Of a stretch of 64,000 nt of DNA, positions 17,237 through 26,461 are shown piece by piece. This DNA is from G963556115 sp963677015. GTDB taxonomy: Bacteria > Planctomycetota > SZUA-567. The position numbers were made by a program, and so were the translations under genes. Position 1 is the first letter of the stretch. Every line of letters begins with the position of its first letter. Under the pieces are notes generated by a model. It was not told where the DNA came from and did no database searches. It saw only the letters and a list, made by a program, of their open reading frames with translations. The DNA is taken from NCBI GenBank assembly GCA_963677015.1, contig OY781533.1, forward strand, positions 3,658,001-3,722,000. Reading direction: 5' to 3'.

Positions 17237-18949
17237 ATGAGCAAAGAAATCAGCAAACAGGCCTATATGGATATGTATGGACCAACTGTCGGTGATAAAA
17301 TCAAGCTTGGTGATACAGCTCTGGAAATTGAAGTTGAGAAAGATTATACCACCTATGGTGAAGAATGTAAATTCGGAGGTGGTAAAGTTCTTCGTGACGG
17401 TATGGGACAGGCTGCAGGAGTAGCTCAGAAAGATGCACTGGATACCGTAATCACCAATGCGCTTATTATTGATTATTCTGGGATTTACAAAGCGGATATT
17501 GGAATTAAAAACGGTATGATTAAAGGAATCGGCAAAGCAGGCAATCCGCATATTATGCCAAATGTCGATAAAGATATGATCGTTGGCGCCACAACTGAAG
17601 CGATTGCCGGTGAAGGAATGATAGTTACAGCCGGAGGACTGGATGTACATATTCATTTTATCTGTCCACAACAGATTGATGAAGCAATCGCCAGTGGTAT
17701 TACCACAATGATCGGCGGCGGAACCGGACCTGCTACCGGAACAAATGCCACAACCTGTACTCCAGGAGCTTTTAATATTGAAATGATGCTGCGCTCAACC
17801 GAACATTATCCGTTAAATTTCGGATTTTTAGCTAAAGGAAACTCATCACGTCCACAAGGACTTGAAGAACAGATAGAAGCCGGTGCTCTAGGATTAAAGC
17901 TTCATGAAGACTGGGGAACTACTCCCGCTGCAATTGACAGCTGTCTTAATATTGCCGGAAAGTATGATGTTCAGGTATCAATTCACACCGATACTCTTAA
18001 CGAAAGCGGCTGTGTAGAAAATACCTGTGCCGCTTTTAAAGGCAGAACTATTCATACCTTCCATACAGAAGGAGCTGGCGGAGGACACGCACCGGATATT
18101 ATCCGGTTATGCTCGGAAGCAAATGTTCTGCCATCGTCTACCAATCCTACAATGCCTTATACAAAAAATACGATTGATGAACATCTGGATATGCTGATGG
18201 TATGTCATCATCTCGATAAAAATATCCCTGAAGATGTAGCTTTCGCTGAAAGCCGAATTCGTGGTGAAACTATTGCCGCTGAGGATATTCTGCATGACAT
18301 GGGTGCTTTCTCAATGATGTCCTCTGATTCACAGGCAATGGGAAGAGTTGGTGAAGTTATTACCCGTACCTGGCAGGCTGCGCATAAAATGAAAGTACAA
18401 CGTGGCCCGCTTCCTGAAGATAAAGGTAATAATAATGATAACTTCAGAGTAAAACGCTATATAGCCAAATACACCATTAATCCTGCAATTACTCAAGGAA
18501 TAAGCAATTACGTCGGAAGTGTCGAAGTCGGAAAACTGGCAGATCTGGTTCTTTGGAAACCTGCTTTCTTTGGCAGTAAACCGGAAATTATTATTAAAGG
18601 CGGAATTATTGCTCAGGCACAGATGGGTGACCCTAATGCTTCAATCCCAACCCCGCAGCCATATTTTACCCGCCCTATGTTCGGTGGCTTCGGAAGCGCA
18701 GTCGGCATGAGTTCAATGGTATTTGTTTCTCAGGCAAGTATGGAAAATATTGGTAACTATAATCTCTCTAAGACTCCGGCGCCAGTAAAGAATTGCACCA
18801 ATATCGGCAAAAAAGATATGCTTCTGAATTCTCTTACTCCGCATATTGAAGTTGATCCGCAAGAATATAAAGTTCTGGCAGATGGGGTGCATCTTGTATG
18901 CCAGCCGGCTAGTGAACTGCCTCTGACTCAGAGATATAATTTATTCTAA
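17237..18949 (+). CDS. ureC: Urease alpha subunit UreC
   Basis: This is the catalytic urease subunit, 570 residues, normal length. Nickel ligands and active-site residues are all visible: HxH at H138/H140 (GLDVHIHF), the carbamylated lysine K221 (GLKLHEDWG), the SIHTDTLNE histidine, the HTEGAGGGHAPD block, the catalytic histidine in MVCHHLD (about 324) and the SSDSQAMGR aspartate. It starts two bases after the ureAB stop and overlaps ureF by one base, so subunits and assembly factors are translated together. In Helicobacter nomenclature this gene is ureB. Confidence 0.98.
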   Translation: MSKEISKQAYMDMYGPTVGDKIKLGDTALEIEVEKDYTTYGEECKFGGGKVLRDGMGQAAGVAQKDALDTVITNALIIDYSGIYKADIGIKNGMIKGIGKAGNPHIMPNVDKDMIVGATTEAIAGEGMIVTAGGLDVHIHFICPQQIDEAIASGITTMIGGGTGPATGTNATTCTPGAFNIEMMLRSTEHYPLNFGFLAKGNSSRPQGLEEQIEAGALGLKLHEDWGTTPAAIDSCLNIAGKYDVQVSIHTDTLNESGCVENTCAAFKGRTIHTFHTEGAGGGHAPDIIRLCSEANVLPSSTNPTMPYTKNTIDEHLDMLMVCHHLDKNIPEDVAFAESRIRGETIAAEDILHDMGAFSMMSSDSQAMGRVGEVITRTWQAAHKMKVQRGPLPEDKGNNNDNFRVKRYIAKYTINPAITQGISNYVGSVEVGKLADLVLWKPAFFGSKPEIIIKGGIIAQAQMGDPNASIPTPQPYFTRPMFGGFGSAVGMSSMVFVSQASMENIGNYNLSKTPAPVKNCTNIGKKDMLLNSLTPHIEVDPQEYKVLADGVHLVCQPASELPLTQRYNLF

Positions 18950-19626
18950 TGTCTGTTGCCCCGCTTAGTACACTCAGACTCTATCAGTTGGCAGATTCAA
19001 CTCTGCCTACTGGCGGTTTTGTTTTTTCCAGTGGTCTGGAATCCATGGCCAGACTGGGCTGGCTACGTACCAGTTCTGATATGTATAATTATCTGCTTAT
19101 ACAGCTGGAACAGGCATGTACAGCGGAACTGCCGTTTATTACTTCAATCTGTAATGTAACTACCGATTCAGAATATAACCATATTTTTGATTATTATAAT
19201 GCTTTCAGTCAGATAGAAGAAATACGCAGCGCCAGTATACGACAGGCGAAAAGCTGGATAGATATCCTCGGTGAAATCGAACCAAGTTCAAAAGTTCATC
19301 GAAATATTCTTAATGAATATAATGGTACTTTGCATTATACACCTGTATTCGCTCTGTCTCTACATAAACTCGGTATTACTCTTGAGAAACTTCGGGAATT
19401 GTATATTTATATTATTCTTCGAGATCAGATTAGTGCCGCTATACGTCTAGGATTAACCGGACCTAATAAAGGAGCAGCAATACTAAGTTCGATGCTCACT
19501 AAAGCAGCGGAATATATTTTGATTTATCAAAAACTTGAATATACCGATGCTTTCAGAGCAAATCCAATGCTGGAAATTGCTCAGGCAAAGCATAATAAAT
19601 TATATACAAAGTTATTCCAGAATTAA
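18949..19626 (+). CDS. ureF: Urease accessory protein UreF
   Basis: This is a 225-residue all-helical chaperone subunit that works with UreD/UreH and UreG to load nickel into urease. Recognised by LYQLADSTLPTGGFVFSSGLES at the N-terminus and the RLGLTGPNKGAAIL segment. Its start overlaps the ureC stop by one base. No ureE lies between ureC and ureF, where it is often found. Confidence 0.9.
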   Translation: MSVAPLSTLRLYQLADSTLPTGGFVFSSGLESMARLGWLRTSSDMYNYLLIQLEQACTAELPFITSICNVTTDSEYNHIFDYYNAFSQIEEIRSASIRQAKSWIDILGEIEPSSKVHRNILNEYNGTLHYTPVFALSLHKLGITLEKLRELYIYIILRDQISAAIRLGLTGPNKGAAILSSMLTKAAEYILIYQKLEYTDAFRANPMLEIAQAKHNKLYTKLFQN

Positions 19627-19650
19627 TCTAAATCTATAAGGAGCAGAGCA

Positions 19651-20394
19651 ATGCATATGCATAATCATCACCATCATGATCACGAACATGAGCATAGTCA
19701 TGAACATGGTCATGAACACGAAAAAATGGAACACCCAGGACATTTTGAACTACGTGAACTTATACGCAGTGATCGAGATTATGCAAAACGCCAGTTTACA
19801 GTAGGTATTGGTGGTCCTGTCGGCAGTGGTAAAACAGCTATAGTCAAAGCACTTTGTGAAAAGTTACGTGAAAAATACAGTCTAGGTGTTGTTACTAATG
19901 ATATTTTCACCAAAGAAGATGCTGAATTTCTTACCCGTAATCAGGCTCTGGAACCAGAGCGCATAATTGCTGTTGAAACTGGAGGCTGCCCACATGCCGC
20001 AATTAGAGAAGATATCTCCATGAATATTGAAGCGCTAAATCTACTTATGAAACGCTTTGACGGTAAGATTGATCTACTCTTTCTTGAAAGCGGCGGCGAC
20101 AACCTTGCTGCTCATTACAGTCGGGAACTTGCTGATTATTCCATCTATGTAATTGATGTTTCCGGAGGAGATAAAATACCACGTAAAGGCGGACCTGGAA
20201 TTACACAATCAGATTTACTTATTATCAATAAAACCGATCTGGCAGATATAATCGGAGCAGATCTTGGAGTTATGGAGCGGGACGCAAAAACTATGCGTGG
20301 TACCGGACCGACTCTATTTACTCAAGCAAAAAATGACATAGGCGTTGATGAAATAATAGCACATATTCTCAAAGCCAAGGAAGATAGTGTATAA
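19651..20394 (+). CDS. ureG: Urease accessory GTPase UreG with histidine-rich N-terminus
   Basis: UreG is the GTPase that delivers nickel to apo-urease. The 247 residues contain P-loop GGPVGSGKTA, the TNDIFTKEDAEFL block, the metal-site motif ETGGCPH (CPH dimer site), LESGGDNLAA and the NKTD guanine-specificity motif. The first 30 residues are a histidine/glutamate-rich tail (about 11 His of 22), so it can probably store or capture nickel. Some species have such tails on UreG or HypB, while UreE usually carries this function. With no ureE in the operon the tail may substitute, which is inference. Ribosome site AAGGAG is nine bases upstream. Confidence 0.96.
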   Translation: MHMHNHHHHDHEHEHSHEHGHEHEKMEHPGHFELRELIRSDRDYAKRQFTVGIGGPVGSGKTAIVKALCEKLREKYSLGVVTNDIFTKEDAEFLTRNQALEPERIIAVETGGCPHAAIREDISMNIEALNLLMKRFDGKIDLLFLESGGDNLAAHYSRELADYSIYVIDVSGGDKIPRKGGPGITQSDLLIINKTDLADIIGADLGVMERDAKTMRGTGPTLFTQAKNDIGVDEIIAHILKAKEDSV

Positions 20395-20400
20395 TAAGTC

Positions 20401-21219
20401 ATGAAGGATAATATTAACAACAGCTGCTATCTGGAGACAACCTGCGTCAGAGGAAGATCAAAACTGACGCAAATGATAAATATTCCTCCCGCAAAATTTA
20501 TAGCTCCCGAATCACATGCTCCGGGAGCTTTATGTTTTATTTCAAACTATGGCGGGGGTATGCTGGGCGGAGATACAGTAGCGGTAAATATCAAAGTAGG
20601 GGAGAACTCAGGACTTGTGCTGCTACCTCAAGCAAATTCACGGGCTTATACAGATAAAGACGGTAAAACCGCCAGGCAACATATGTATATTACTGTGCAT
20701 TCTGGAGGAAAATTTATTTATAATGCTGATCCGCTGGTACTGCACGCAGAAAGTAAATATCAGCAAAATACTGAAGTTACTCTCCATAAGAACGCCGGAG
20801 CTATACTTGTTGACTGGTTCTCTATCGGCAGAAGTGAAAATGGGGAAGCATTTCTTTTTTCCGAATATTGCTCCATTCTTAAAGCCAAGTCTATCACTTC
20901 AACTTTTCTAATAGATAAACAATATTTCAAACCTGCAGATTTCAGTTATAATATAGCCGGGGCTTTTGCTGATTATTCCCAAATGCTGAATATTTTCTTT
21001 CTGGGAACTGCCACAGATATTGCAGCACTATTTGAACAATCAGATATCTTTCATGAGAATACAAATTTTATTTATAGCTTTACCCAGCATACTGAATATA
21101 CTATCTTACGTATGCTCGGATCTAAACGTCAGGATTTGCAGATAGTATTGAAAAAAATGTATGCTCTTTTAAAATCAGATAATATTATCGGGTTTGACGC
21201 TTTAGAACGAAAAATGTAA
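20401..21219 (+). CDS. ureD: Urease accessory protein UreD (UreH)
   Basis: This 272-residue protein is the scaffold that binds apo-urease and UreF. Family features are the early GRSKLTQ segment, APGALCFISNYGGGMLGGD, LLPQANSRAYT, a PLVLHAESKYQQ-type block and LVDWFSIGRSENGE. It follows ureG by 6 bases and precedes the histidine kinase gene by 11, with no terminator, so the two-component system is probably part of the same transcript. UreD is one of the less conserved urease proteins; position and motifs agree. Confidence 0.9.
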   Translation: MKDNINNSCYLETTCVRGRSKLTQMINIPPAKFIAPESHAPGALCFISNYGGGMLGGDTVAVNIKVGENSGLVLLPQANSRAYTDKDGKTARQHMYITVHSGGKFIYNADPLVLHAESKYQQNTEVTLHKNAGAILVDWFSIGRSENGEAFLFSEYCSILKAKSITSTFLIDKQYFKPADFSYNIAGAFADYSQMLNIFFLGTATDIAALFEQSDIFHENTNFIYSFTQHTEYTILRMLGSKRQDLQIVLKKMYALLKSDNIIGFDALERKM

Positions 21220-21230
21220 CTAAGGATTTT

Positions 21231-22751
21231 ATGATGACACCCAAAAATGTTGTCAAATCAATTCGTTCCTATATACAGAGCCTCTCTGTACGCCGTCAGT
21301 TTTTTTTTGCCGGCTCATTATCTATCGGCTTACTACTTTGTCTCTGCATTTACGGTATTATACAGCTGGATGCAACAAACAGACAGACATCACGGCTCAC
21401 TAATATTGATATTCCTGCATTAAAAACCACCAATTCACTTTATATAAAGTTTTTAAAAATCAATTCTAGTACTAAAAATCCAATTCAGGACAATATTGAT
21501 ATTATTACCAATATAGACAGAGAATTTAAAACTTTGATCAAATTCGATCTGACAATCGCTGAGTTTGAAAAACTACAGATATTACAGCATTTATGGAAAC
21601 AATATAAAGCTTATCCATATAAACATCCTCATATCATTACTGATATTGAAATATCTATAATTAATCTCCAAAATATTATTACTGAAGAAGCGCGGCTGCG
21701 TTCGATAAAAGTTGGTGACCTATTTTCCATAACCAGACAGCGGTTTTTTATTCTTCTGGTCTGCGGTACCGCAATCATCAGTATCTTTTATTATTTTTTA
21801 ACCCGAAAATTCCTTGCACCCTTAAATCAGGGTCTAGGTCTGGTTCGTGCTATGCAACGCGGCGATTTATCTGCACGTATTAACATTTATGATAATAATG
21901 AAATAGGAACTCTATGTCAGGCACTCAATAAAGCCTGTGTCGCTCTGGAAGAAAAAGCCAGGCAGGAAGCAGAGCAGAATGAGAAAATTTATCAGGCAAA
22001 TAAACTTATTTCATTAGGAACCCTTGTTGCCGGAGTAGCGCATGAAATTAATAACCCGAATAGTAATATAACCTTTAACACTCCTTTATTATTCTCTCTT
22101 CTTGGTGATCTATTTGAGACGATTGATGAATTTAATATTGATTATTCTTCTCTAACTATATCGGAAATGGAGTTTTCAGAACTTCAAAATAATATTTTCG
22201 GCATGGTTGATACTATAGAAAAATCTGCTTATCGTATAAAATCTATTATTGAAGGATTACGTGATTATTCAAGGCCGGTAGTCGAACCGCATACTTTTGT
22301 GCAAATTGAAATAACAGAATTATTAACCACAACCTTTGAGCTTATTGGCAAACAATTTGAAAAGAGTATTCAACATCTTGATTTATCCATACCTGATACT
22401 AAAATATTTATTCAGGGTAATTTTATACGGCTGGAACAGGTTTTAGTAAATATTCTTAATAATGCTAAAGAAGCAATGTATAATATTTCTAATTCCTGCC
22501 TGCGTGTATATGTTAAAGAAAATGAAACTACAGTTTCAATTATAGTTCAGGATAATGGTATTGGTATAAAATCTGAAATTATGAATCAAATAACAGATCC
22601 TTTTTTTACCACCAAACGCAGTATTAATGGAACAGGACTCGGCCTTTCTGTTGTTGCTTCAATTCTTGCAGAACATCAGGCCGATATAAAATTTCTATCC
22701 GAACCAGATAATGGAACAACTGTTATTATTACTTTTTTAAAAGATAATTAA
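21231..22751 (+). CDS. Membrane sensor histidine kinase (NtrB/ZraS-like)
   Basis: This is a 506-residue inner-membrane kinase. Two membrane segments (about 22-44 and 172-193) enclose a periplasmic sensor of about 125 residues with no recognisable ligand motif. A HAMP linker (about 190-245), a HisKA dimerisation helix with phospho-acceptor H271 (VAGVAHEINNP), and a HATPase domain with N-box NILNNAKEA, G1 DNGIGI and G2 GTGLGLSVV follow. It directly follows ureD and precedes its partner response regulator by two bases. This suggests that it senses nitrogen, urea, pH or nickel status for the urease locus; the signal is unknown. Confidence 0.9.
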   Translation: MMTPKNVVKSIRSYIQSLSVRRQFFFAGSLSIGLLLCLCIYGIIQLDATNRQTSRLTNIDIPALKTTNSLYIKFLKINSSTKNPIQDNIDIITNIDREFKTLIKFDLTIAEFEKLQILQHLWKQYKAYPYKHPHIITDIEISIINLQNIITEEARLRSIKVGDLFSITRQRFFILLVCGTAIISIFYYFLTRKFLAPLNQGLGLVRAMQRGDLSARINIYDNNEIGTLCQALNKACVALEEKARQEAEQNEKIYQANKLISLGTLVAGVAHEINNPNSNITFNTPLLFSLLGDLFETIDEFNIDYSSLTISEMEFSELQNNIFGMVDTIEKSAYRIKSIIEGLRDYSRPVVEPHTFVQIEITELLTTTFELIGKQFEKSIQHLDLSIPDTKIFIQGNFIRLEQVLVNILNNAKEAMYNISNSCLRVYVKENETTVSIIVQDNGIGIKSEIMNQITDPFFTTKRSINGTGLGLSVVASILAEHQADIKFLSEPDNGTTVIITFLKDN

Positions 22752-22753
22752 TT

Positions 22754-24115
22754 ATGCAAACTAATTTAAGTAATTTCCCAATATTGTTCGTTGATGATGA
22801 TGAACTTTGGCTTGATAATACCATTCGTGGTTTAAAAATTTTAGGTATTAAGCTTGCTGAAGGCTGCTCTAATCCTCTTCTTGTCCTTGATTTACTCAAA
22901 AAAAAGGAATATGGACTAGTGGTTATTGATCTTTGGATGCCACAAAAGCCCGGTGAAATTTTATTAAATGAAATTAAAGAACATTATCCGAATATTCCAG
23001 TTATCATTATTACTGCCGACAATCAGATTGATACCGCTGTTAAATGTATGCAGCAGGGTGCTATAAATTACCTTACTAAACCTATACAGCCTAATCAGGT
23101 AATTACTCATATTAAACAGGTATTGGAAAATCTCAATAAACAGTCTAGTGCTTCAGATAATTCTGAAGTAAATTTAAATCTGCATTCACCTTTAAATTAT
23201 CATGGAACTCTTTCACAGACTGACTCAATGCGGAAAATATTTGAGTTCATTGATTCCCAGGCACAATCATACCTTCCATATCTAATAATCGGAGAATCCG
23301 GCTGCGGTAAAACACAACTAGCGAAATCCATTCATAAAGCCTATAGGCGTAACGGAGATTTTATAACCTTCGATCTTTCTGTCATTGAAAATCAGTTTGA
23401 TTTTTTTAATTCTCATTCTATCGAATCATTTGATACTATTATTAATTCTAAAAATGGTATTACCATATTATTCAAAAACTCTGATTTATTGACCAAAGAT
23501 TCACAATTGGTGCTTTTTAAATATTTTCAGAAAATTCAGGAACTGCATCATAATTCCATATCAGCTGTTTCTGAATTACCCAGATTAATTTTTTCAACTA
23601 CAATCAATATAATCACGAAAAATTTATTAATCCCTGATCTTGAATATTTATTAAAAATTCAATCAATCACTATCCCACCTTTACGTAAAAGAACTATTGA
23701 TATTTCATTACTTGCAACCTACTTTATTAATGAGTATATCACTTTACATAATATTAATATGCCGCATGTTCCTAAAGAATTACTGCCACTGCTTGAACAG
23801 TATCATTTCCCCGGTAATATTAAGGAACTACGGGATATGTTTGAATATGCGCTTGCAAACTGCAATCGCGGCAAACTCTCTATGGAGAGCTTTAAAGAAC
23901 ATATGGACCTGCATAGAAATATTGATAAAATTTTCAATGCTAAAAATATCTTTTCTGTATGTAATGTTCTTCCTACCTTGAAAGAAGCACAACATCTTCT
24001 TATTCTTGAAGCTCTGGAACGAACTGGCGGCAATCAGGCACATGCCGCTCATCTTCTGGGGATTACCAGACAGGGTTTGAATCGCAAAATACAATCATTC
24101 AATATAAAAATATAA
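22754..24115 (+). CDS. NtrC-like response regulator with degenerate AAA+ domain
   Basis: This 453-residue protein has a complete receiver domain (acidic FVDDDE pocket, phospho-acceptor D59 in VIDLWMP, K in YLTKPIQ). Its AAA+ domain keeps Walker A GESGCGKT but lacks the GAFTGA loop that contacts sigma-54. The Walker B box normally reads like LFLDEIGEL, but here it is ILFKNSDLL without the acidic pair. The C-terminus is a Fis-type helix-turn-helix (NQAHAAHLLGITRQGLNRKIQ). It therefore probably binds DNA under kinase control but cannot open sigma-54 promoters. It could act as a repressor or as a sigma-70-type regulator, similar in principle to TyrR or Rhodobacter NtrC. It ends the urease transcript. 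Confidence 0.88.
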   Translation: MQTNLSNFPILFVDDDELWLDNTIRGLKILGIKLAEGCSNPLLVLDLLKKKEYGLVVIDLWMPQKPGEILLNEIKEHYPNIPVIIITADNQIDTAVKCMQQGAINYLTKPIQPNQVITHIKQVLENLNKQSSASDNSEVNLNLHSPLNYHGTLSQTDSMRKIFEFIDSQAQSYLPYLIIGESGCGKTQLAKSIHKAYRRNGDFITFDLSVIENQFDFFNSHSIESFDTIINSKNGITILFKNSDLLTKDSQLVLFKYFQKIQELHHNSISAVSELPRLIFSTTINIITKNLLIPDLEYLLKIQSITIPPLRKRTIDISLLATYFINEYITLHNINMPHVPKELLPLLEQYHFPGNIKELRDMFEYALANCNRGKLSMESFKEHMDLHRNIDKIFNAKNIFSVCNVLPTLKEAQHLLILEALERTGGNQAHAAHLLGITRQGLNRKIQSFNIKI

Positions 24116-24144
24116 AGGTCTGTTATCAAAATGATAACAGACCT
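24116..24144. terminator. Terminator hairpin between the regulator and the SprA-type gene
   Basis: AGGTCTGTTATCA (24116-24128) pairs perfectly with TGATAACAGACCT (24132-24144) around an AAA loop. The minus-strand side runs into a T-rich stretch. It serves both convergent genes. Confidence 0.75.
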
Positions 24145-24170
24145 GTAAATAAACTATTTAATAATTTCTT

Positions 24171-25259
24171 TTATGCAGGTATTCCGTAAGCCACTCTCGC
24201 TGCGTATTGTTGAAAAGTCAATCTTGATTTAGGAACCTGATTTGTATTATTACTAGTACTATCACTAACAGTCTGAGTTTCTGCAGGAACATCAATCAAA
24301 CCAGATTCTACTGTCTTTTCTGTACTTTCACCGGTAACAGCTTCAGTTACCGCTTCTTCCTGAACTGATTCGGTTGTTCCGGTATTATCACTGCTTGCAG
24401 CTACATCACTACCTGAAGACTCGATACCTCCTGCTGCTGTGTTCTCATCTGAGTCTTCCGTGGTTTCTGCGCTATCAGAGGTCATTTCCTGTTGTGCTTC
24501 CGCCAGCTGCTGCATCGCTGAAGCTGCTACAGCTCTATCCTGACTTGAAGGTTCAGCAGGAGCCATTGCCGCAGCTTTAACCTGCTGCATTTTTGCTATT
24601 GTTTCCTCCGGAGTTGCCTCAGGAGAAGTGTCAATAGAAACCTCACCACCAACCGCATATCTATTACCGTCCGGTCCTTCTTCATACTCAAATGAAGCGC
24701 CACCCATAGCTAATGAGCCAGCCGCAGCAAGATGCGCCTGTTCATGAGTTCTTACCTCGGTATCACGAGCTTCCAGTTCATCTACTTCCTGTTGCTCATC
24801 TTCGGTTAATTCCTCACTCTGATTATTACTTTGAGTATTCTCAGTTTCTTCAGTGTCTGATGTTTCGGTCGTTTCGGTCGTTGTAGAAGCAGCTTCTGCG
24901 GTAACTTCTTCAGTATTATTTGAAACCTCTGTAGTTGTAACTGTTTCTTCAGTTTCTTCTGCATTACCTGTTGTCAGCTGGTTTTTTAAACTCTGATTAC
25001 GAAGTTCGTTTGCATCCATTCCATAAGCGGTACCGGATTTAACAGTATCTTCACCGAGTAAATCAACTCTATCTTGGGGTAATGTATTGGTTTGATTGTA
25101 ATTAGTAGAATTAGAAAGGTCAACTGTATCATCACCAGATTTTCGGGATATCCGAGAAACCTGACTTACAGCAGAGGCATTGGAAGATGCCGCCATGATT
25201 TGCGTATTAGAATTTAATGCAGAAAAACTGCTAATAGCTGAAATCATTTTAAGTCCCAT
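24171..25259 (-). CDS. SprA-related putative metalloprotease-like protein
   Basis: This 362-residue protein has a central conserved block (about 170-245) with THEQAHLAAAG, GGASFEYEEGPDGNRYAVGGEV and ATPEETIAKMQQVKAAAMAPAEPSSQDRAVAASA. That block defines the SprA-related family (PF12118-type, often labelled putative metalloprotease). The HEQAH segment fits an HExxH zinc-protease motif. The flanks are long Thr/Glu/Ser/Asn-rich, probably disordered segments. The C-terminus ends with a short hydrophobic FQQYAARVAYGI. There is no clear signal peptide. Activity is unproven for the family. An internal ATG at 25247 is an alternative start. It is preceded by a poly-T-rich leader and ends at a shared terminator. 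Confidence 0.75.
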   Translation of the reverse strand: MGLKMISAISSFSALNSNTQIMAASSNASAVSQVSRISRKSGDDTVDLSNSTNYNQTNTLPQDRVDLLGEDTVKSGTAYGMDANELRNQSLKNQLTTGNAEETEETVTTTEVSNNTEEVTAEAASTTTETTETSDTEETENTQSNNQSEELTEDEQQEVDELEARDTEVRTHEQAHLAAAGSLAMGGASFEYEEGPDGNRYAVGGEVSIDTSPEATPEETIAKMQQVKAAAMAPAEPSSQDRAVAASAMQQLAEAQQEMTSDSAETTEDSDENTAAGGIESSGSDVAASSDNTGTTESVQEEAVTEAVTGESTEKTVESGLIDVPAETQTVSDSTSNNTNQVPKSRLTFQQYAARVAYGIPA

Positions 25260-25448
25260 CCTTGGGTTATATCAAAGTGAGATAACTAAACAATAAACCT
25301 TATTATTATTTACGGACGAAAGTATAATTTCTTTAATATTTTTTTTCGTTTTTTTTCTTCATTATTGTAAATATCAGTCTTTTCTTGTGTTACGATTTAT
25401 TTTTTATATAATACTTTTAATATTATAATTCTGATATAAGGAAAGATT

Positions 25449-26054
25449 ATGAAAATAGTTTCGCCAAATGCATCATTATTATGGGTAACACCAAATGCTC
25501 TTCAGGTTATTGAAGCAGCAGGCCGGGTATGTTATAAATCTGAAAATAACATTTCTGATAATTCTGCTTCTGATTTTATTGGAAAAATAATTAAAAGAGG
25601 ACATGAATCTGTAATTGAACATGCAAGTGCTGCGTTTAAAATTATAACTGACCGTGGTATTACTCATGAAATTGTAAGACATAGAATCGCCAGTTTCTCT
25701 CAGGAATCTACCAGATATTGTAATTATTCCAAAGATAAATTTGATAATGAAATATCCGTAATTGAACCGCCTGAAATGAATGATGCCACACGAAAATCCT
25801 GGGTTACCGCCTGCCAGACAGCTGAAACTGAATACTTCAAGATGCTCGCAGCCGGAGCAACTCCGCAAATTGCCCGTTCGGTACTGCCAACATGCCTGAA
25901 ATCTGAAATTATTATGACTTGTAATTTTAGAGAATGGAGACATTTTTTAAAACTGCGTCTGGCTAATGGTGCTCATCCACAGATTATTCAAATTGCTGAG
26001 ATAATTAAGAATGAACTATGTTCTAAATATCCGGAAATTTTTAGTAATCTATAG
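25449..26054 (+). CDS. thyX: Flavin-dependent thymidylate synthase ThyX
   Basis: ThyX makes dTMP from dUMP using FAD, NADPH and methylene-tetrahydrofolate, in place of ThyA. The 201-residue protein has the ThyX signature RHRIASFSQESTRY (RHR-x7-S type) near residues 76-90, an N-terminal HESVIEHASAAFKI block and the C-terminal NFREWRHFLKLR segment with arginines that bind dUMP. Ribosome site AAGGA is seven bases before the ATG. The cupin gene begins eight bases after its stop. Confidence 0.95.
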   Translation: MKIVSPNASLLWVTPNALQVIEAAGRVCYKSENNISDNSASDFIGKIIKRGHESVIEHASAAFKIITDRGITHEIVRHRIASFSQESTRYCNYSKDKFDNEISVIEPPEMNDATRKSWVTACQTAETEYFKMLAAGATPQIARSVLPTCLKSEIIMTCNFREWRHFLKLRLANGAHPQIIQIAEIIKNELCSKYPEIFSNL

Positions 26055-26061
26055 GTTCTAT

Positions 26062-26370
26062 ATGAATATATTTGATATTCAAAAATTCTTATCTTCTGAG
26101 AATGAAATTACCAACAGCTTATTTAATAATAAAAGTATACGAATTGAACAAATCATTTCGACGGGTCAAAGTTCTCCCGAAAATTTTTGGTATGATCAGA
26201 TAGAAAATGAATGGGTCCTTATACTTGAAGGAGAGGGGATTATTGAATTTACTGATTCTTCATATAAAAAATTAACTAAAGGAGAGTATTTATTCATCCC
26301 TGCGCATTGTAAACATCGTGTAAAAAAGACTATAGATCCGACTATATGGTTAGCTGTTTTTTTTAACTGA
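26062..26370 (+). CDS. Small cupin-domain protein
   Basis: This is a 102-residue single-domain cupin. The first cupin motif appears as NEWVLILEGEGIIEF and the second as LTKGEYLFIPAHCKHRVKKT, with a PAHCKHR histidine pair. The ATG at 26062 is preferred. A longer frame from 26011 overlaps thyX and adds non-family sequence. Proteins of this type are often annotated as phosphoribosylaminoimidazole-carboxylase-like or plain cupin, and the ligand cannot be inferred. It is co-transcribed with thyX and followed by a terminator. Confidence 0.8.
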   Translation: MNIFDIQKFLSSENEITNSLFNNKSIRIEQIISTGQSSPENFWYDQIENEWVLILEGEGIIEFTDSSYKKLTKGEYLFIPAHCKHRVKKTIDPTIWLAVFFN

Positions 26371-26401
26371 TTTTTTATATTATATGCTGATTATCAATTT
26401 A

Positions 26402-26431
26402 TTAAGCCAGCCTCTTATGAGACTGGCTTAA
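26402..26431 (+). terminator. Terminator after thyX-cupin
   Basis: TTAAGCCAG (26402-26410) pairs with CTGGCTTAA (26423-26431), with a further CTC/GAG pairing inside. A T-rich tract follows on the plus strand at about 26440-26450. It may also serve convergent dapL. Confidence 0.75.
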
Positions 26432-26461
26432 AATTATTATAATTTTTTATTATTCTTCACG

